Source of the DNA: a virus
Strand: one strand, 5' to 3'
DNA length: 39,573 nucleotides
Virus record (IMG/VR): IMGVR_UViG_3300044613_002815
Location: 1-39,573 of that record
Of the stretch, positions 24,481-30,242 are shown piece by piece; position 1 is the stretch's first letter, and each line of letters begins with the position of its first letter. Under the pieces are notes generated by a model, which saw only the letters and a program-made list of their open reading frames with translations, was not told the origin of the DNA and searched no databases. The position numbers and the translations under genes are program-made.

Positions 24481-24845
24481 GCACCTGCAATTCCATGTCT
24501 GCCGACCTAACCTGGACCCGCGGCGACTCGGGACGCCTCGATGTCAGCGTCACGCAGGCAGACGGCACGGCCTACGACCTCACCGGGGCCACGCTTTTCT
24601 TGACAGTTAAGAACGCGCTGACCGATGCCGATTCCGCCGCCGTGATCCGCAAGGAGGTCACCGCCCACGATGACGCCGAGGAAGGCGAGTCGCATTTCGA
24701 CTTGCTGACGACCGACAACGCCACCAACGGCAGGCGCTTTTACGATGTGCAGTTGAAGGACAGCACGGCCAAAATCTTCACACTTTTCGGCGGCCTGTGG
24801 ACTGTGACGCAGGACGTAACCACGCGCACCGCCCCGCTCGCCTAA
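24477..24845 (+). CDS. BppU N-terminal-like baseplate protein
   Basis: 122 aa. DLTWTRGDSGRLDVSV, YDLTGATLFLTVKNAL and FYDVQLKDSTAKIFTLFGG form the small β-sandwich of BppU_N (baseplate upper protein), which links receptor-binding proteins to the baseplate. It is about the length of the domain alone, so it may be an adaptor for the collagen-like protein encoded next. Confidence 0.6.
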   Translation: MSTCNSMSADLTWTRGDSGRLDVSVTQADGTAYDLTGATLFLTVKNALTDADSAAVIRKEVTAHDDAEEGESHFDLLTTDNATNGRRFYDVQLKDSTAKIFTLFGGLWTVTQDVTTRTAPLA

Positions 24846-24849
24846 CGTC

Positions 24850-25971
24850 ATGGCCGCCTACTACAAGGTCGAGGTTTCGCTAAACACCAACGCGGTGGAG
24901 GTCGGCGTGCCTTCGCCGCAGACGGTCAATGTGGTGGTGCCGACCATTGGGCCGCAGGGAGAAAAGGGCGACCAGGGTGACGTGGGGAATACTGGCCCGG
25001 CCAACTCGCTTGCCATCGGCACTGTCTCCACGGGCGCAGCGGGCAGCAACGCCTCGGCCACCATCACCGGAGCCGCGCCTTCGCAAACCCTCGATCTCAG
25101 CATCCCGCGCGGCGACAAAGGCGAAACGGGCGACACCGGAGCCAGTGGGCCAGCTAATTCTTTGGCCATCGGCACCGTCACCACTGGGGCCGAGGGCTCC
25201 AGCGCCGATGCCACCATTAGCGGCACCGCGCCTTCGCAAACTCTGAGCCTCGTCATTCCTGTCGGTGCCACCGGGGCCGTCGGAGCCACCGGTCCTCAAG
25301 GACCAGCAGGAACCGCCACGACCAGCGCCTCCGACCTCACCTCCGGCACCCTCGCCGACGCACGGCTGTCGGGAAATGTCGCGCTGGAGGACGTGGCCAA
25401 CACCTTCACGCAAAACCAAACGCTGAACGGCACGAACAATGTTGCCCCCAACCAGACGGCGGCGAGTGGGTCGTCGATTATGACGCGGGCGCTGGCGGAT
25501 GCGCGGTATGCCGAAGTCGTTAGCAGTAACGTTAATGCAAACCAAACAGCGGCTGATTTGTCGAATTTTTTTGGAACATCAAATGCGCCGGCGACCTTGC
25601 TCATCAACTATATACCATCCAAAGCAATAGTTTATGCCGTCATTCGATTCACGGCAACGCCAGTCGCAGCCACGACAACCAACTTCGATGCTAGGGTGTC
25701 TATAAGGGATGTCACAAACGCAAACCTTAACACAAACAACACGCAGCGGTGGATCTTGCCGTGCGTCAGCGTGATAAAAATTAGCGGGCTGGAAAACTAT
25801 TTGCTGCAATTTGAATCAACGTCCCCGCCAGCAGGGTGGACAACGCACTACAACACAAACGGTGGGTGGCTGCCCGTAACGTTTGGCGGTGAGATTATTA
25901 ACAAAACTGGCGGCAGCCTAACAACTGATAGCACTTCAGGAGGATGGAGCGCTGCTCACTTTTATCGCTAA
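24850..25971 (+). CDS. Collagen-like tail fibre protein
   Basis: 373 aa. Residues about 35-50, 83-97 and 138-154 carry Gly-X-Y collagen repeats (GPQGEKGDQGDVGNTGP, RGDKGETGDTGASGP, GATGAVGATGPQGP). Two copies of a 45-residue module (PANSLAIGTVSTGAAGS / PANSLAIGTVTTGAEGS) alternate with them. A trimerising fibre stalk is expected. The C-terminal ~170 residues (from TRALADARYAEVV) are a separate β-rich head with lower GC, likely the receptor-binding tip. Confidence 0.75.
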   Translation: MAAYYKVEVSLNTNAVEVGVPSPQTVNVVVPTIGPQGEKGDQGDVGNTGPANSLAIGTVSTGAAGSNASATITGAAPSQTLDLSIPRGDKGETGDTGASGPANSLAIGTVTTGAEGSSADATISGTAPSQTLSLVIPVGATGAVGATGPQGPAGTATTSASDLTSGTLADARLSGNVALEDVANTFTQNQTLNGTNNVAPNQTAASGSSIMTRALADARYAEVVSSNVNANQTAADLSNFFGTSNAPATLLINYIPSKAIVYAVIRFTATPVAATTTNFDARVSIRDVTNANLNTNNTQRWILPCVSVIKISGLENYLLQFESTSPPAGWTTHYNTNGGWLPVTFGGEIINKTGGSLTTDSTSGGWSAAHFYR

Positions 25972-25972
25972 A

Positions 25973-26353
25973 ATGACCCTCCGCCTTTCCAACAACGCTT
26001 TAGTCCGCTACGTCACAAGGCAAGGCTACGCCGCCGCCGAATCCGTCCCCCTCGACGGCCAACTCGGCGCAGTCGCCGCGCAACTACTCGCATGGCTCGG
26101 CGCACAACTCGCGCAGGGCGAGACGCTGGCCGATGTGGTGCTGGAATCCTCGGGCCAAGTGGCGACGGCGTTTGAAACGCAGACCGACGAGGAGGGCAAC
26201 GAGAGCCAAGTTGCGACCGCCTTCCGCCCGACGATCTCTGCCGCCGTTAGCGTTACCGCACCGCTTGGCAGGCGCACCAGCACGCTACCCTCCGAACTTT
26301 TACCCGCCCCGCTCCGGGACGGGCTTGTCGCAGCATGGCAAGCGTTGCTGTGA
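25973..26353 (+). CDS. Tail fibre-associated hypothetical protein
   Basis: 126 aa. It has an Ala/Leu-rich helix (GAVAAQLLAWLGAQLAQ) followed by Thr/Val-rich strands and ends LRDGLVAAWQALL. No family recognised. It begins 1 nt after the fibre stop, so it may be a fibre assembly partner. Confidence 0.4.
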   Translation: MTLRLSNNALVRYVTRQGYAAAESVPLDGQLGAVAAQLLAWLGAQLAQGETLADVVLESSGQVATAFETQTDEEGNESQVATAFRPTISAAVSVTAPLGRRTSTLPSELLPAPLRDGLVAAWQALL

Positions 26354-26718
26354 GGCTAACACTCCTCGCGGCCCTGTTCATCACGGCCTGCGTGTCGCTG
26401 CCGAGCAACCCGGAGGCGTGGATGGAGCGAGAGGTCAACGCCTGCCTGCCGACCGCGATTGCCTTCCGCGAGGGGCTGAGGAAATACCAAGTGTGGGCGG
26501 AGGTCGTCCGCTACAGCTACCACGACGGCAAGCGCCATCGGGGCCACGCCATCACTGCATACCTCTACCCGAAGGGGAAAAACCAACTCTGGACTTACGA
26601 CTCCGAAGGTAGCTACCGCACGCACGCTTTCACCAACAACCCGACGCAAATCGCCCAACGCGCGCACGCCGCCCGACTCTGGCGGGGCACGGTTTATCAC
26701 GCCGAGTTTGTGAAATGA
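26350..26718 (+). CDS. Lipoprotein with a possible Cys/His/Asp hydrolase site
   Basis: 122 aa from a GTG overlapping the previous stop (an ATG at 26335 gives five more residues). The N-terminus RLTLLAALFITAC is a lipoprotein signal with lipobox I-T-A-C, so the mature protein is anchored at Cys14. Downstream, C32 in NACLPTAIAF, H66 in RGHAITAYLYP and D84 in LWTYDSEGS are spaced like the triad of papain-type or transglutaminase-like hydrolases. In the lysis region it may act on peptidoglycan or block superinfection. Catalytic role is inferred. Confidence 0.55.
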   Translation: MRLTLLAALFITACVSLPSNPEAWMEREVNACLPTAIAFREGLRKYQVWAEVVRYSYHDGKRHRGHAITAYLYPKGKNQLWTYDSEGSYRTHAFTNNPTQIAQRAHAARLWRGTVYHAEFVK

Positions 26719-26722
26719 CGCT

Positions 26723-26742
26723 TTGACACCCGCTCCGAGAAC
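26723..26742 (+). promoter_or_regulatory. TTGACA start element, spacer 14 nt
   Basis: TTGACA at 26723-26728, spacer CCCGCTCCGAGAAC, ATG at 26743, lying a few nt after the lipoprotein stop. Confidence 0.6.
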
Positions 26743-26910
26743 ATGAGCTACCTCGTCGCACGACTCAAAGAAAAGTCCACTTATTCCGGCATCTTGGCCC
26801 TGCTTTCCGCCGTTGGCGTGGCCGTGGACCCCGAGCAATTCAGCGCCATCGCCGCCGCCGTCATGGCGCTGGTCGGCGTCTTCGAGGTCTTCCGCCGGGA
26901 GAAGAAGTAG
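26743..26910 (+). CDS. Holin-like small membrane protein
   Basis: 55 aa. One hydrophobic segment (GILALLSAVGVAV) and a second (FSAIAAAVMALVGVFEVF), then a basic end (RREKK). This is the form of many small phage holins that form pores before endolysin release. It is followed at once by a small lipoprotein and the amidase. Confidence 0.6.
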   Translation: MSYLVARLKEKSTYSGILALLSAVGVAVDPEQFSAIAAAVMALVGVFEVFRREKK

Positions 26911-27050
26911 TGCGGGCGATTGTCCTGGCACTGGCCGCTCTCGCCCTCACCGGCTGCGCGGGGATGAAGATTGGCATGGGCTACAACATGGAGGCCAAGC
27001 AATTCTTTTTGCAGTTGGAAAAGCCGCTTGAGCCGGGCTTCAAGAAGTGA
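26910..27050 (+). CDS. Small lipoprotein, o-spanin-like
   Basis: 46 aa from a GTG that overlaps the holin stop codon. MRAIVLALAALALTGC ends in the lipobox L-T-G-C, leaving a mature peptide of about 30 residues (AGMKIGMGYNMEAKQFF onward). Short outer-membrane lipoproteins between holin and endolysin are typical o-spanins (Rz1-like), though no inner-membrane partner is evident. Confidence 0.5.
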   Translation: MRAIVLALAALALTGCAGMKIGMGYNMEAKQFFLQLEKPLEPGFKK

Positions 27051-27058
27051 AGATGTAA

Positions 27059-27706
27059 GTGAAGATCATCCAATGGTTCCAAAAACTCTGGCTACGGCCA
27101 TCAAACGCTGGCCTACCGCCGACCTCGCAGAACTCCTTCTCCTCGTCAAAGTCCAACTCGACAAGCGTGCCGTCCACCACGCCGAAGGCGGGGGCGTCGA
27201 AGCCGAGGTCGCAGGCCGCGCCCGCAAAAGGCTTCCAAGAAACTAAGGTCCGCACGCCTAACGTCTCGGCCAAGGCGATCAAGCCCGAGGCCGTGGTGCT
27301 TCACCACAGCGGCGGGAGCTACGCGGGAGGCGTGTCGTGGATTCGCAACCCCAAGAGCCGCGTCAGCTACCACGTCCTCGTCGCCGAGGATGGCCGCCGC
27401 ACCGTCTTTGCCAACCCGACGCAACGCACTTGGCACGCAGGCAAGAGCGAGTGGCACGGGCGCAAAGATCTTAATTCGTGGAGCATCGGGGCGAGCTTTG
27501 CAGGCGACACGAACAAGGAACCTCTGACGCTCGATGCGATGGAGAGCATGGCCGAATATCTGGTGCCGATCATGCGGCAGTATGGGCTGGAGCTACCCGA
27601 CGTGACTGACCACCGCACCGTTGCCCCCGGTCGCAAAGATGATCTGGCGTGGCGGGAACTGGAGCGGTTTAAGGCTTATCTAAGCAAAGTGTTGGCCGCT
27701 TATTAA
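27059..27706 (+). CDS. N-acetylmuramoyl-L-alanine amidase (endolysin)
   Basis: 215 aa from a GTG. Residues 1-65 are basic and Ser/Pro-rich, then an Amidase_2 domain: VVLHHSGG (H82/H83, zinc ligand), SYHVLVAEDG near 103, TWHAGKS near 125, NSWSIGASFAGD at 139-150, and DHRTVAPGRKDD at 184-195 (second zinc ligand and the Lys-Asp pair of T7 lysozyme type). It cleaves the amide between MurNAc and L-alanine to lyse the cell. Confidence 0.9.
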   Translation: MKIIQWFQKLWLRPSNAGLPPTSQNSFSSSKSNSTSVPSTTPKAGASKPRSQAAPAKGFQETKVRTPNVSAKAIKPEAVVLHHSGGSYAGGVSWIRNPKSRVSYHVLVAEDGRRTVFANPTQRTWHAGKSEWHGRKDLNSWSIGASFAGDTNKEPLTLDAMESMAEYLVPIMRQYGLELPDVTDHRTVAPGRKDDLAWRELERFKAYLSKVLAAY

Positions 27707-27710
27707 AGAA

Positions 27711-27899
27711 ATGAGCCTGCGATTTGAACAACGCAACGCGCTATTAAAGGCACGCAATCTTTTGCGTGATTGCCTCGACCCGCAGAAGCGCCCCAAGACG
27801 GTCAAGCAACTGCGCGAGCGGGCGTATTCTGCCTTGCGGCATTTTCCGTTCCTCGATGAGCGGGGCGAGCCGCTTTGGTCGCAAGACGAATTTGAATGA
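27711..27899 (+). CDS. Hypothetical small protein after endolysin
   Basis: 62 aa, helical and basic (RFEQRNALLKARNLLRDC, KTVKQLRERAYSALRHF). ATG is 4 nt after the amidase stop region with a weak ribosome site. Unknown role; last gene of the late operon. Confidence 0.5.
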   Translation: MSLRFEQRNALLKARNLLRDCLDPQKRPKTVKQLRERAYSALRHFPFLDERGEPLWSQDEFE

Positions 27900-27966
27900 G
27901 CGCGTGGCGGAATCAGACGCAGGCCGACAAGGCTGTTGTATTGTAGGCGGAAACCCTACCGCGCTC
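27898..27966 (+). tRNA. tRNA-like element 1 (degenerate)
   Basis: A 69-nt element with GAGCGCG pairing CGCGCTC in a 7-bp closing helix, a perfect 5-bp stem with 7-nt loop (GTAGG / CCTAC) directly before the 3' strand, and a D-arm-like GTGGCGGAAT..AGACGC resembling tRNA-Leu/Ser. No convincing anticodon stem-loop or TTCRA T-loop. Decayed tRNA or a structure mimicking one. Confidence 0.35.
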
Positions 27967-28024
27967 GCCTTGACAATCAGCACCGTTTAAGACTTTTAAA
28001 GAGCACCGTATGGTGTGTCGAAAT
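27967..28024 (+). promoter_or_regulatory. TTGACA before tRNA-like element 2, possible promoter
   Basis: TTGACA near 27970 is followed, after about 17 nt, by an AT-rich CTTTTAAAG. A promoter for the tRNA-like transcripts is possible. No start codon follows at the 14-16 nt spacing, unlike the gene-start elements. Confidence 0.35.
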
Positions 28025-28091
28025 GGCGGGGGTCGTGCAGCGGACAGATAAACCGTGAAGCTCGTTTGTGGGTTCAATTCCCGACCTCGCC
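28025..28091 (+). tRNA. tRNA-like element 2 (degenerate)
   Basis: 67 nt. GGCGGGG (28025-28031) pairs with CCTCGCC (28085-28091) in 7 bp; the T-arm-like GTGGG-TTCAATT-CCCGA sits right before it and holds a canonical TTCAA loop. The middle lacks a clear 5-bp anticodon stem. It shares a core (AGATAAACCGTG, AGCTC, TTTGTGGG) with the following element. Confidence 0.4.
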
Positions 28092-28112
28092 CCTTTTCTT
28101 TGGCGGGGTTTT
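28085..28112 (+). terminator. Possible terminator between tRNA-like elements
   Basis: CCTCGCC (28085-28091) can also pair with GGCGGGG (28102-28108) across a 10-nt loop, followed by TTTT. This competes with the tRNA-like pairing of both elements. It would end the late transcript here. Confidence 0.5.
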
Positions 28113-28169
28113 AGCGGCGGAGAGATAAACCGTGCAGCTCTTTTGTGGGGCAAGTGCCCTGACCCCGCC
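28102..28169 (+). tRNA. tRNA-like element 3 (degenerate)
   Basis: 68 nt. GGCGGGG (28102-28108) pairs perfectly with CCCCGCC (28163-28169), then CCTTTTT follows. It shares the core of element 2. The T-arm region is changed to GGGC-AAGT-GCCC. It could be a tRNA remnant, or a large-loop terminator because of the trailing Ts. Confidence 0.35.
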
Positions 28170-28185
28170 CCTTTTTCTCTTAGTA

Positions 28186-28226
28186 TTAACCAACGTCACT
28201 TGACCGCGCAAAGTGACGATGGTTAA
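28186..28226. promoter_or_regulatory. 16-bp inverted repeat (operator, origin or terminator)
   Basis: TTAACCA-a-CGTCACTT pairs with AAGTGACG-a-TGGTTAA (28186-28201 and 28211-28226) around a 9-nt loop, with only the a/a mismatch. No T run follows. It lies in a gene-free stretch with other palindromes, so a protein-binding site or replication origin is likely. Confidence 0.6.
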
Positions 28227-28261
28227 CCAACGCCAACCCGCCGAGGGATTTGGCAATGCTC

Positions 28262-28353
28262 AACGTGTCGAAAGTTTGGCGTTTTGCATACACGTTACAA
28301 AAACGTGTCGATATTTATAACCCTCTCTTGCGATAACCTGTCACTTTGTGACA
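28262..28353. promoter_or_regulatory. Cluster of short palindromes and repeats
   Basis: ACACGTT-acaaa-AACGTGT (28290-28308), the direct repeat AACGTGTCGA (28262-28271 and 28302-28311) and TGTCAC-ttt-GTGACA (28339-28353) lie within 92 nt, with an AT-rich TATTTATAAC at 28312-28321. This looks like an operator or origin region; the CGTCACTT arm of the larger repeat upstream shares the GTCAC core. Confidence 0.5.
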
Positions 28354-28394
28354 CCTTTTTGCAACTTTCGTCAGAAAAGTGGGTGCTTTTTTAT

Positions 28395-28436
28395 CCCGTC
28401 GATTTCCACGGGATTAAACCCATCGAATGCGATGGG
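28395..28436 (-). terminator. Tandem hairpins at the end of the leftward operon
   Basis: CCCGT...ACGGG (28395-28399/28408-28412) and CCCATCG-aatg-CGATGGG (28419-28425/28430-28436) stand in tandem, each followed by ATTA on the + strand. They face the end of the leftward operon; on the - strand the second hairpin is followed by TTTAAT, a weak terminator. Confidence 0.45.
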
Positions 28437-28437
28437 A

Positions 28438-28584
28438 TTAGCGCCAAGCAAGCCAAAGGAAGCCCAAGTTAGCGGCAAAATATCCTGCAAAAATGCCACA
28501 CATGGGCCAATTTTTTTCATAGGCAAAGCCTGCGCTGGTGGCCGCGTAGCACAGCGTGCAGAGCAAGAGAGGCCAGAACGTCAT
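28438..28584 (-). CDS. Small membrane protein, end of leftward operon
   Basis: 48 aa, reading leftward from an ATG that overlaps the stop of the HExxH gene (ATGA). Two hydrophobic segments, FWPLLLCTLCYAATSAGFAY and CGIFAGYFAANLGFLWLAW, ending in Arg. Too short for most gene finders; coupling and composition support it. Function unknown; a membrane partner of the operon is possible. Confidence 0.5.
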   Translation of the reverse strand: MTFWPLLLCTLCYAATSAGFAYEKNWPMCGIFAGYFAANLGFLWLAWR

Positions 28585-28928
28585 TTGTCCCGCCTGTGCT
28601 GGCCGATGCTGATCTTCCCGTCACAAAACGTGTTGGCGAGCCATCGCGCAACCACGGACACCACCCGCTCGTGGTCGCGGATGTGCGTTTCGTCCACGCA
28701 GGGCATGGTGGCGTGGCCGACTTCGTGAGCGACGATGCCGAGAAGGTTGCCCGCGATGGCGTGCGGGTGGAAGTAGACCACCCGCTTTTTGAAATCCGTC
28801 ATGCCTTCGCACAACTCCTTAGACGGGGGCCGCTGCACCTTGACCGTCCACCATTCGCCATCGAGCTTGAACCGCAGCGTAGGGCGGCGTTTGCGAGGCT
28901 TTGCCGGGGCTGTGGCGGGCTTTGGCAT
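28581..28928 (-). CDS. Putative zinc metallopeptidase (HExxH)
   Basis: 115 aa. The motif VAHEVGHATMPCVDETH (H68, E69, H72) is a gluzincin-type zinc site; an acidic or His third ligand (D79-H82) follows. A basic N-terminal segment KPRKRR precedes it. Small phage proteins of this sort resemble SprT-like domains. Start is 1 nt before the end of the previous gene stop, so it is in the same operon as the HTH protein. Confidence 0.6.
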   Translation of the reverse strand: MPKPATAPAKPRKRRPTLRFKLDGEWWTVKVQRPPSKELCEGMTDFKKRVVYFHPHAIAGNLLGIVAHEVGHATMPCVDETHIRDHERVVSVVARWLANTFCDGKISIGQHRRDK

Positions 28929-28929
28929 C

Positions 28930-29271
28930 TTACTTGAGGCAATAGTGCGGAACGGGGCGCGTTAGCTGTTTGAGTCGCACGCGGAACATTCGGCACTCGC
29001 ACGCGCCCGAGTCCAAAAGGGCGCGGAGGCGTGGCTTGAGGGTGGCCTTTGGCAGCTTCAATTTTTCCGCGATGGCTTTAGCTGAATGCCAACCGGGAGG
29101 AACGACATCGACAGGGGCGGTGATCTGAGCAAGGGCGGCGCACCATTGGGCGAGGTCGGGGTCTGGCTGCAAAGGCTCCCGATCCGCCCGGCGTCCCGCG
29201 CGTGATGCCCGTCGATCCGGGTCGGAAAGTGCGCTTCGTGGAGAGGCGTCCCGGGAAAGTGTCGCCTTCAT
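28930..29271 (-). CDS. Winged-helix/HTH-like regulatory protein
   Basis: 113 aa from the ATG that overlaps the metallophosphatase stop (ATGA at 29268-29271). The N-terminal half is basic and disordered (RASRAGRRADREP). The C-terminal part HSAKAIAEKLKLPKATLKPR is a helix-turn-helix followed by a wing (SGACECRMFRVRLKQL). DNA-binding role inferred. Confidence 0.55.
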   Translation of the reverse strand: MKATLSRDASPRSALSDPDRRASRAGRRADREPLQPDPDLAQWCAALAQITAPVDVVPPGWHSAKAIAEKLKLPKATLKPRLRALLDSGACECRMFRVRLKQLTRPVPHYCLK

Positions 29272-30002
29272 AGCGGCAGGCGGTAATGGGGGGAAAGCGT
29301 CTCCAGCCGCACGATGGTTAGGTTGTCGCAATACTCAAACCAGCACAGGCCGTGCGCCCACCCAAGGGTCTGCCGGCGGGTCTGGGCGTAGCCGACATCA
29401 AGCTTGATCCCGCATCCGATGTTGTAGCCGACAATGGGCCTTTGGCAGCGGCCTTGCTCCTGGGCAACTCGGTGGGTATGGCCATGCACGCAGGACATCC
29501 CGAGCGCCTCGGCGTGGTCGCGGGCCGCACTGACGTTATACATCACGCCGTGCAAAAAGAGTGTGTCACCAAGCTGCACGCAGGCCGAGGGGCGCAGGCC
29601 GTCATAGGGGACGACCTTGGCTTTTATCTGCTTGGCCGCGTCAGAGATCCGCGCTAGGACATTGCCGGCGGCGTAGCTGACCACGGCGTTGCCGCTATGG
29701 GCCAGGCTCACAAGCCGGTGCTCGTGGTTGCCAAGAAAAATGTGGGTCGGCTCCAACTCGCGCAGGAAGGAGAGGCCGGCGAGCAGATCGTCGGCCATGC
29801 TCTCGGCGCGGTCAGGGTCGTCGGGCTTGGCGCTGGACCGCAGCGCGGCCATGTCGGTAAAGTCGCCCAAGTGCAACACAACATCCGGCTTCCACTTCTC
29901 CCGCATTTTGAGCATGGCGGCCAACGCCTTGGGGTCGGCCATGTGGCCATGAGTGCAGGACACCGCCAAGCCTCGGCGGAATTTACGGGTAACGCTCGCC
30001 AC
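29268..30002 (-). CDS. Calcineurin-like metallophosphatase
   Basis: 244 aa from a GTG with TTGACA 14 nt upstream. Motifs of the metallophosphoesterase family: VSCTHGHMADPKA (residues 14-27), LHLGDFTD (43-50), FLGNHEHR (89-96) and CVHGHTHRV (171-179). In motif I the usual Asp is replaced by Cys16 (S-C-T-H), so one metal ligand may be lost or changed. Substrate unknown: phosphodiesters or DNA ends. First gene of the leftward four-gene operon. Confidence 0.8.
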   Translation of the reverse strand: MASVTRKFRRGLAVSCTHGHMADPKALAAMLKMREKWKPDVVLHLGDFTDMAALRSSAKPDDPDRAESMADDLLAGLSFLRELEPTHIFLGNHEHRLVSLAHSGNAVVSYAAGNVLARISDAAKQIKAKVVPYDGLRPSACVQLGDTLFLHGVMYNVSAARDHAEALGMSCVHGHTHRVAQEQGRCQRPIVGYNIGCGIKLDVGYAQTRRQTLGWAHGLCWFEYCDNLTIVRLETLSPHYRLPL

Positions 30003-30022
30003 GAAGCGGCGGCGGGTGTCAA
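30003..30022 (-). promoter_or_regulatory. TTGACA start element on the - strand, spacer 14 nt
   Basis: On the - strand TTGACA (30022-30017) is followed by CCCGCCGCCGCTTC and the GTG start at 30002: the same arrangement as seven + strand genes. Confidence 0.6.
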
Positions 30023-30037
30023 GGCGCTGTCATATTG

Positions 30038-30062
30038 AGCTACCGAGGATTCCTCGGTAGCT
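30038..30062. terminator. Perfect 11-bp hairpin
   Basis: AGCTACCGAGG (30038-30048) and CCTCGGTAGCT (30052-30062) form an 11-bp stem with a 3-nt loop between integrase and the leftward operon. No U-run, so perhaps a processing site or protein-binding site rather than a terminator. Confidence 0.45.
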
Positions 30063-30077
30063 GGGAAAATCGAACCA

Positions 30078-30242
30078 GAAAGTAACCACTATTCCGAATC
30101 TATGTTATCACCCCACTTTCTCAATTTCCTGTGTCGGACGGCACTACTTTGCACCCTAAAACACTAAGAGTGTAGATTCGATCCCCTCCGCCGGCATCTT
30201 AATAATCAATGACTTACAGAATCTGAGCAAGGAAAGTAACCA
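30078..30242. repeat. Direct repeats flanking the attP candidate
   Basis: GAAAGTAACCA occurs at 30078-30088 and at 30232-30242 (the latter inside the end of the integrase gene), 154 bp apart on both sides of the putative core. Such repeats are typical arm-type binding sites of an integrase. Confidence 0.45.
30175..30196 (+). other. attP: Candidate attP core (tRNA 3' end)
   Basis: GATTCGATCCCCTCCGCCGG followed by CA has the layout of the 3' end of a tRNA gene: T-loop TTCGATC (30177-30183), T-stem CCCTC, acceptor 3' strand CGCCGGC and discriminator A196. The 5' side does not pair as a tRNA, as expected if only the recombining part matches the host gene. Tyrosine integrases often use such sites next to their gene, and this one is 9 nt from the integrase end. 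Exact core limits cannot be seen without attB. Confidence 0.55.

Noticed and set aside
24600-24625. TTGACA inside the BppU-like gene as a further start element
   Set aside because: The ATG 19 nt downstream is not in the gene frame and opens no useful frame.
28284-28728. Small + strand frames in the palindrome region
   Set aside because: They run across the hairpins and the antisense of a better supported leftward gene; no start signal.
30161-30196. Complete tRNA gene at the attP candidate
   Set aside because: Only the 3' part looks like tRNA; the T-stem does not pair and there is no D or anticodon arm.
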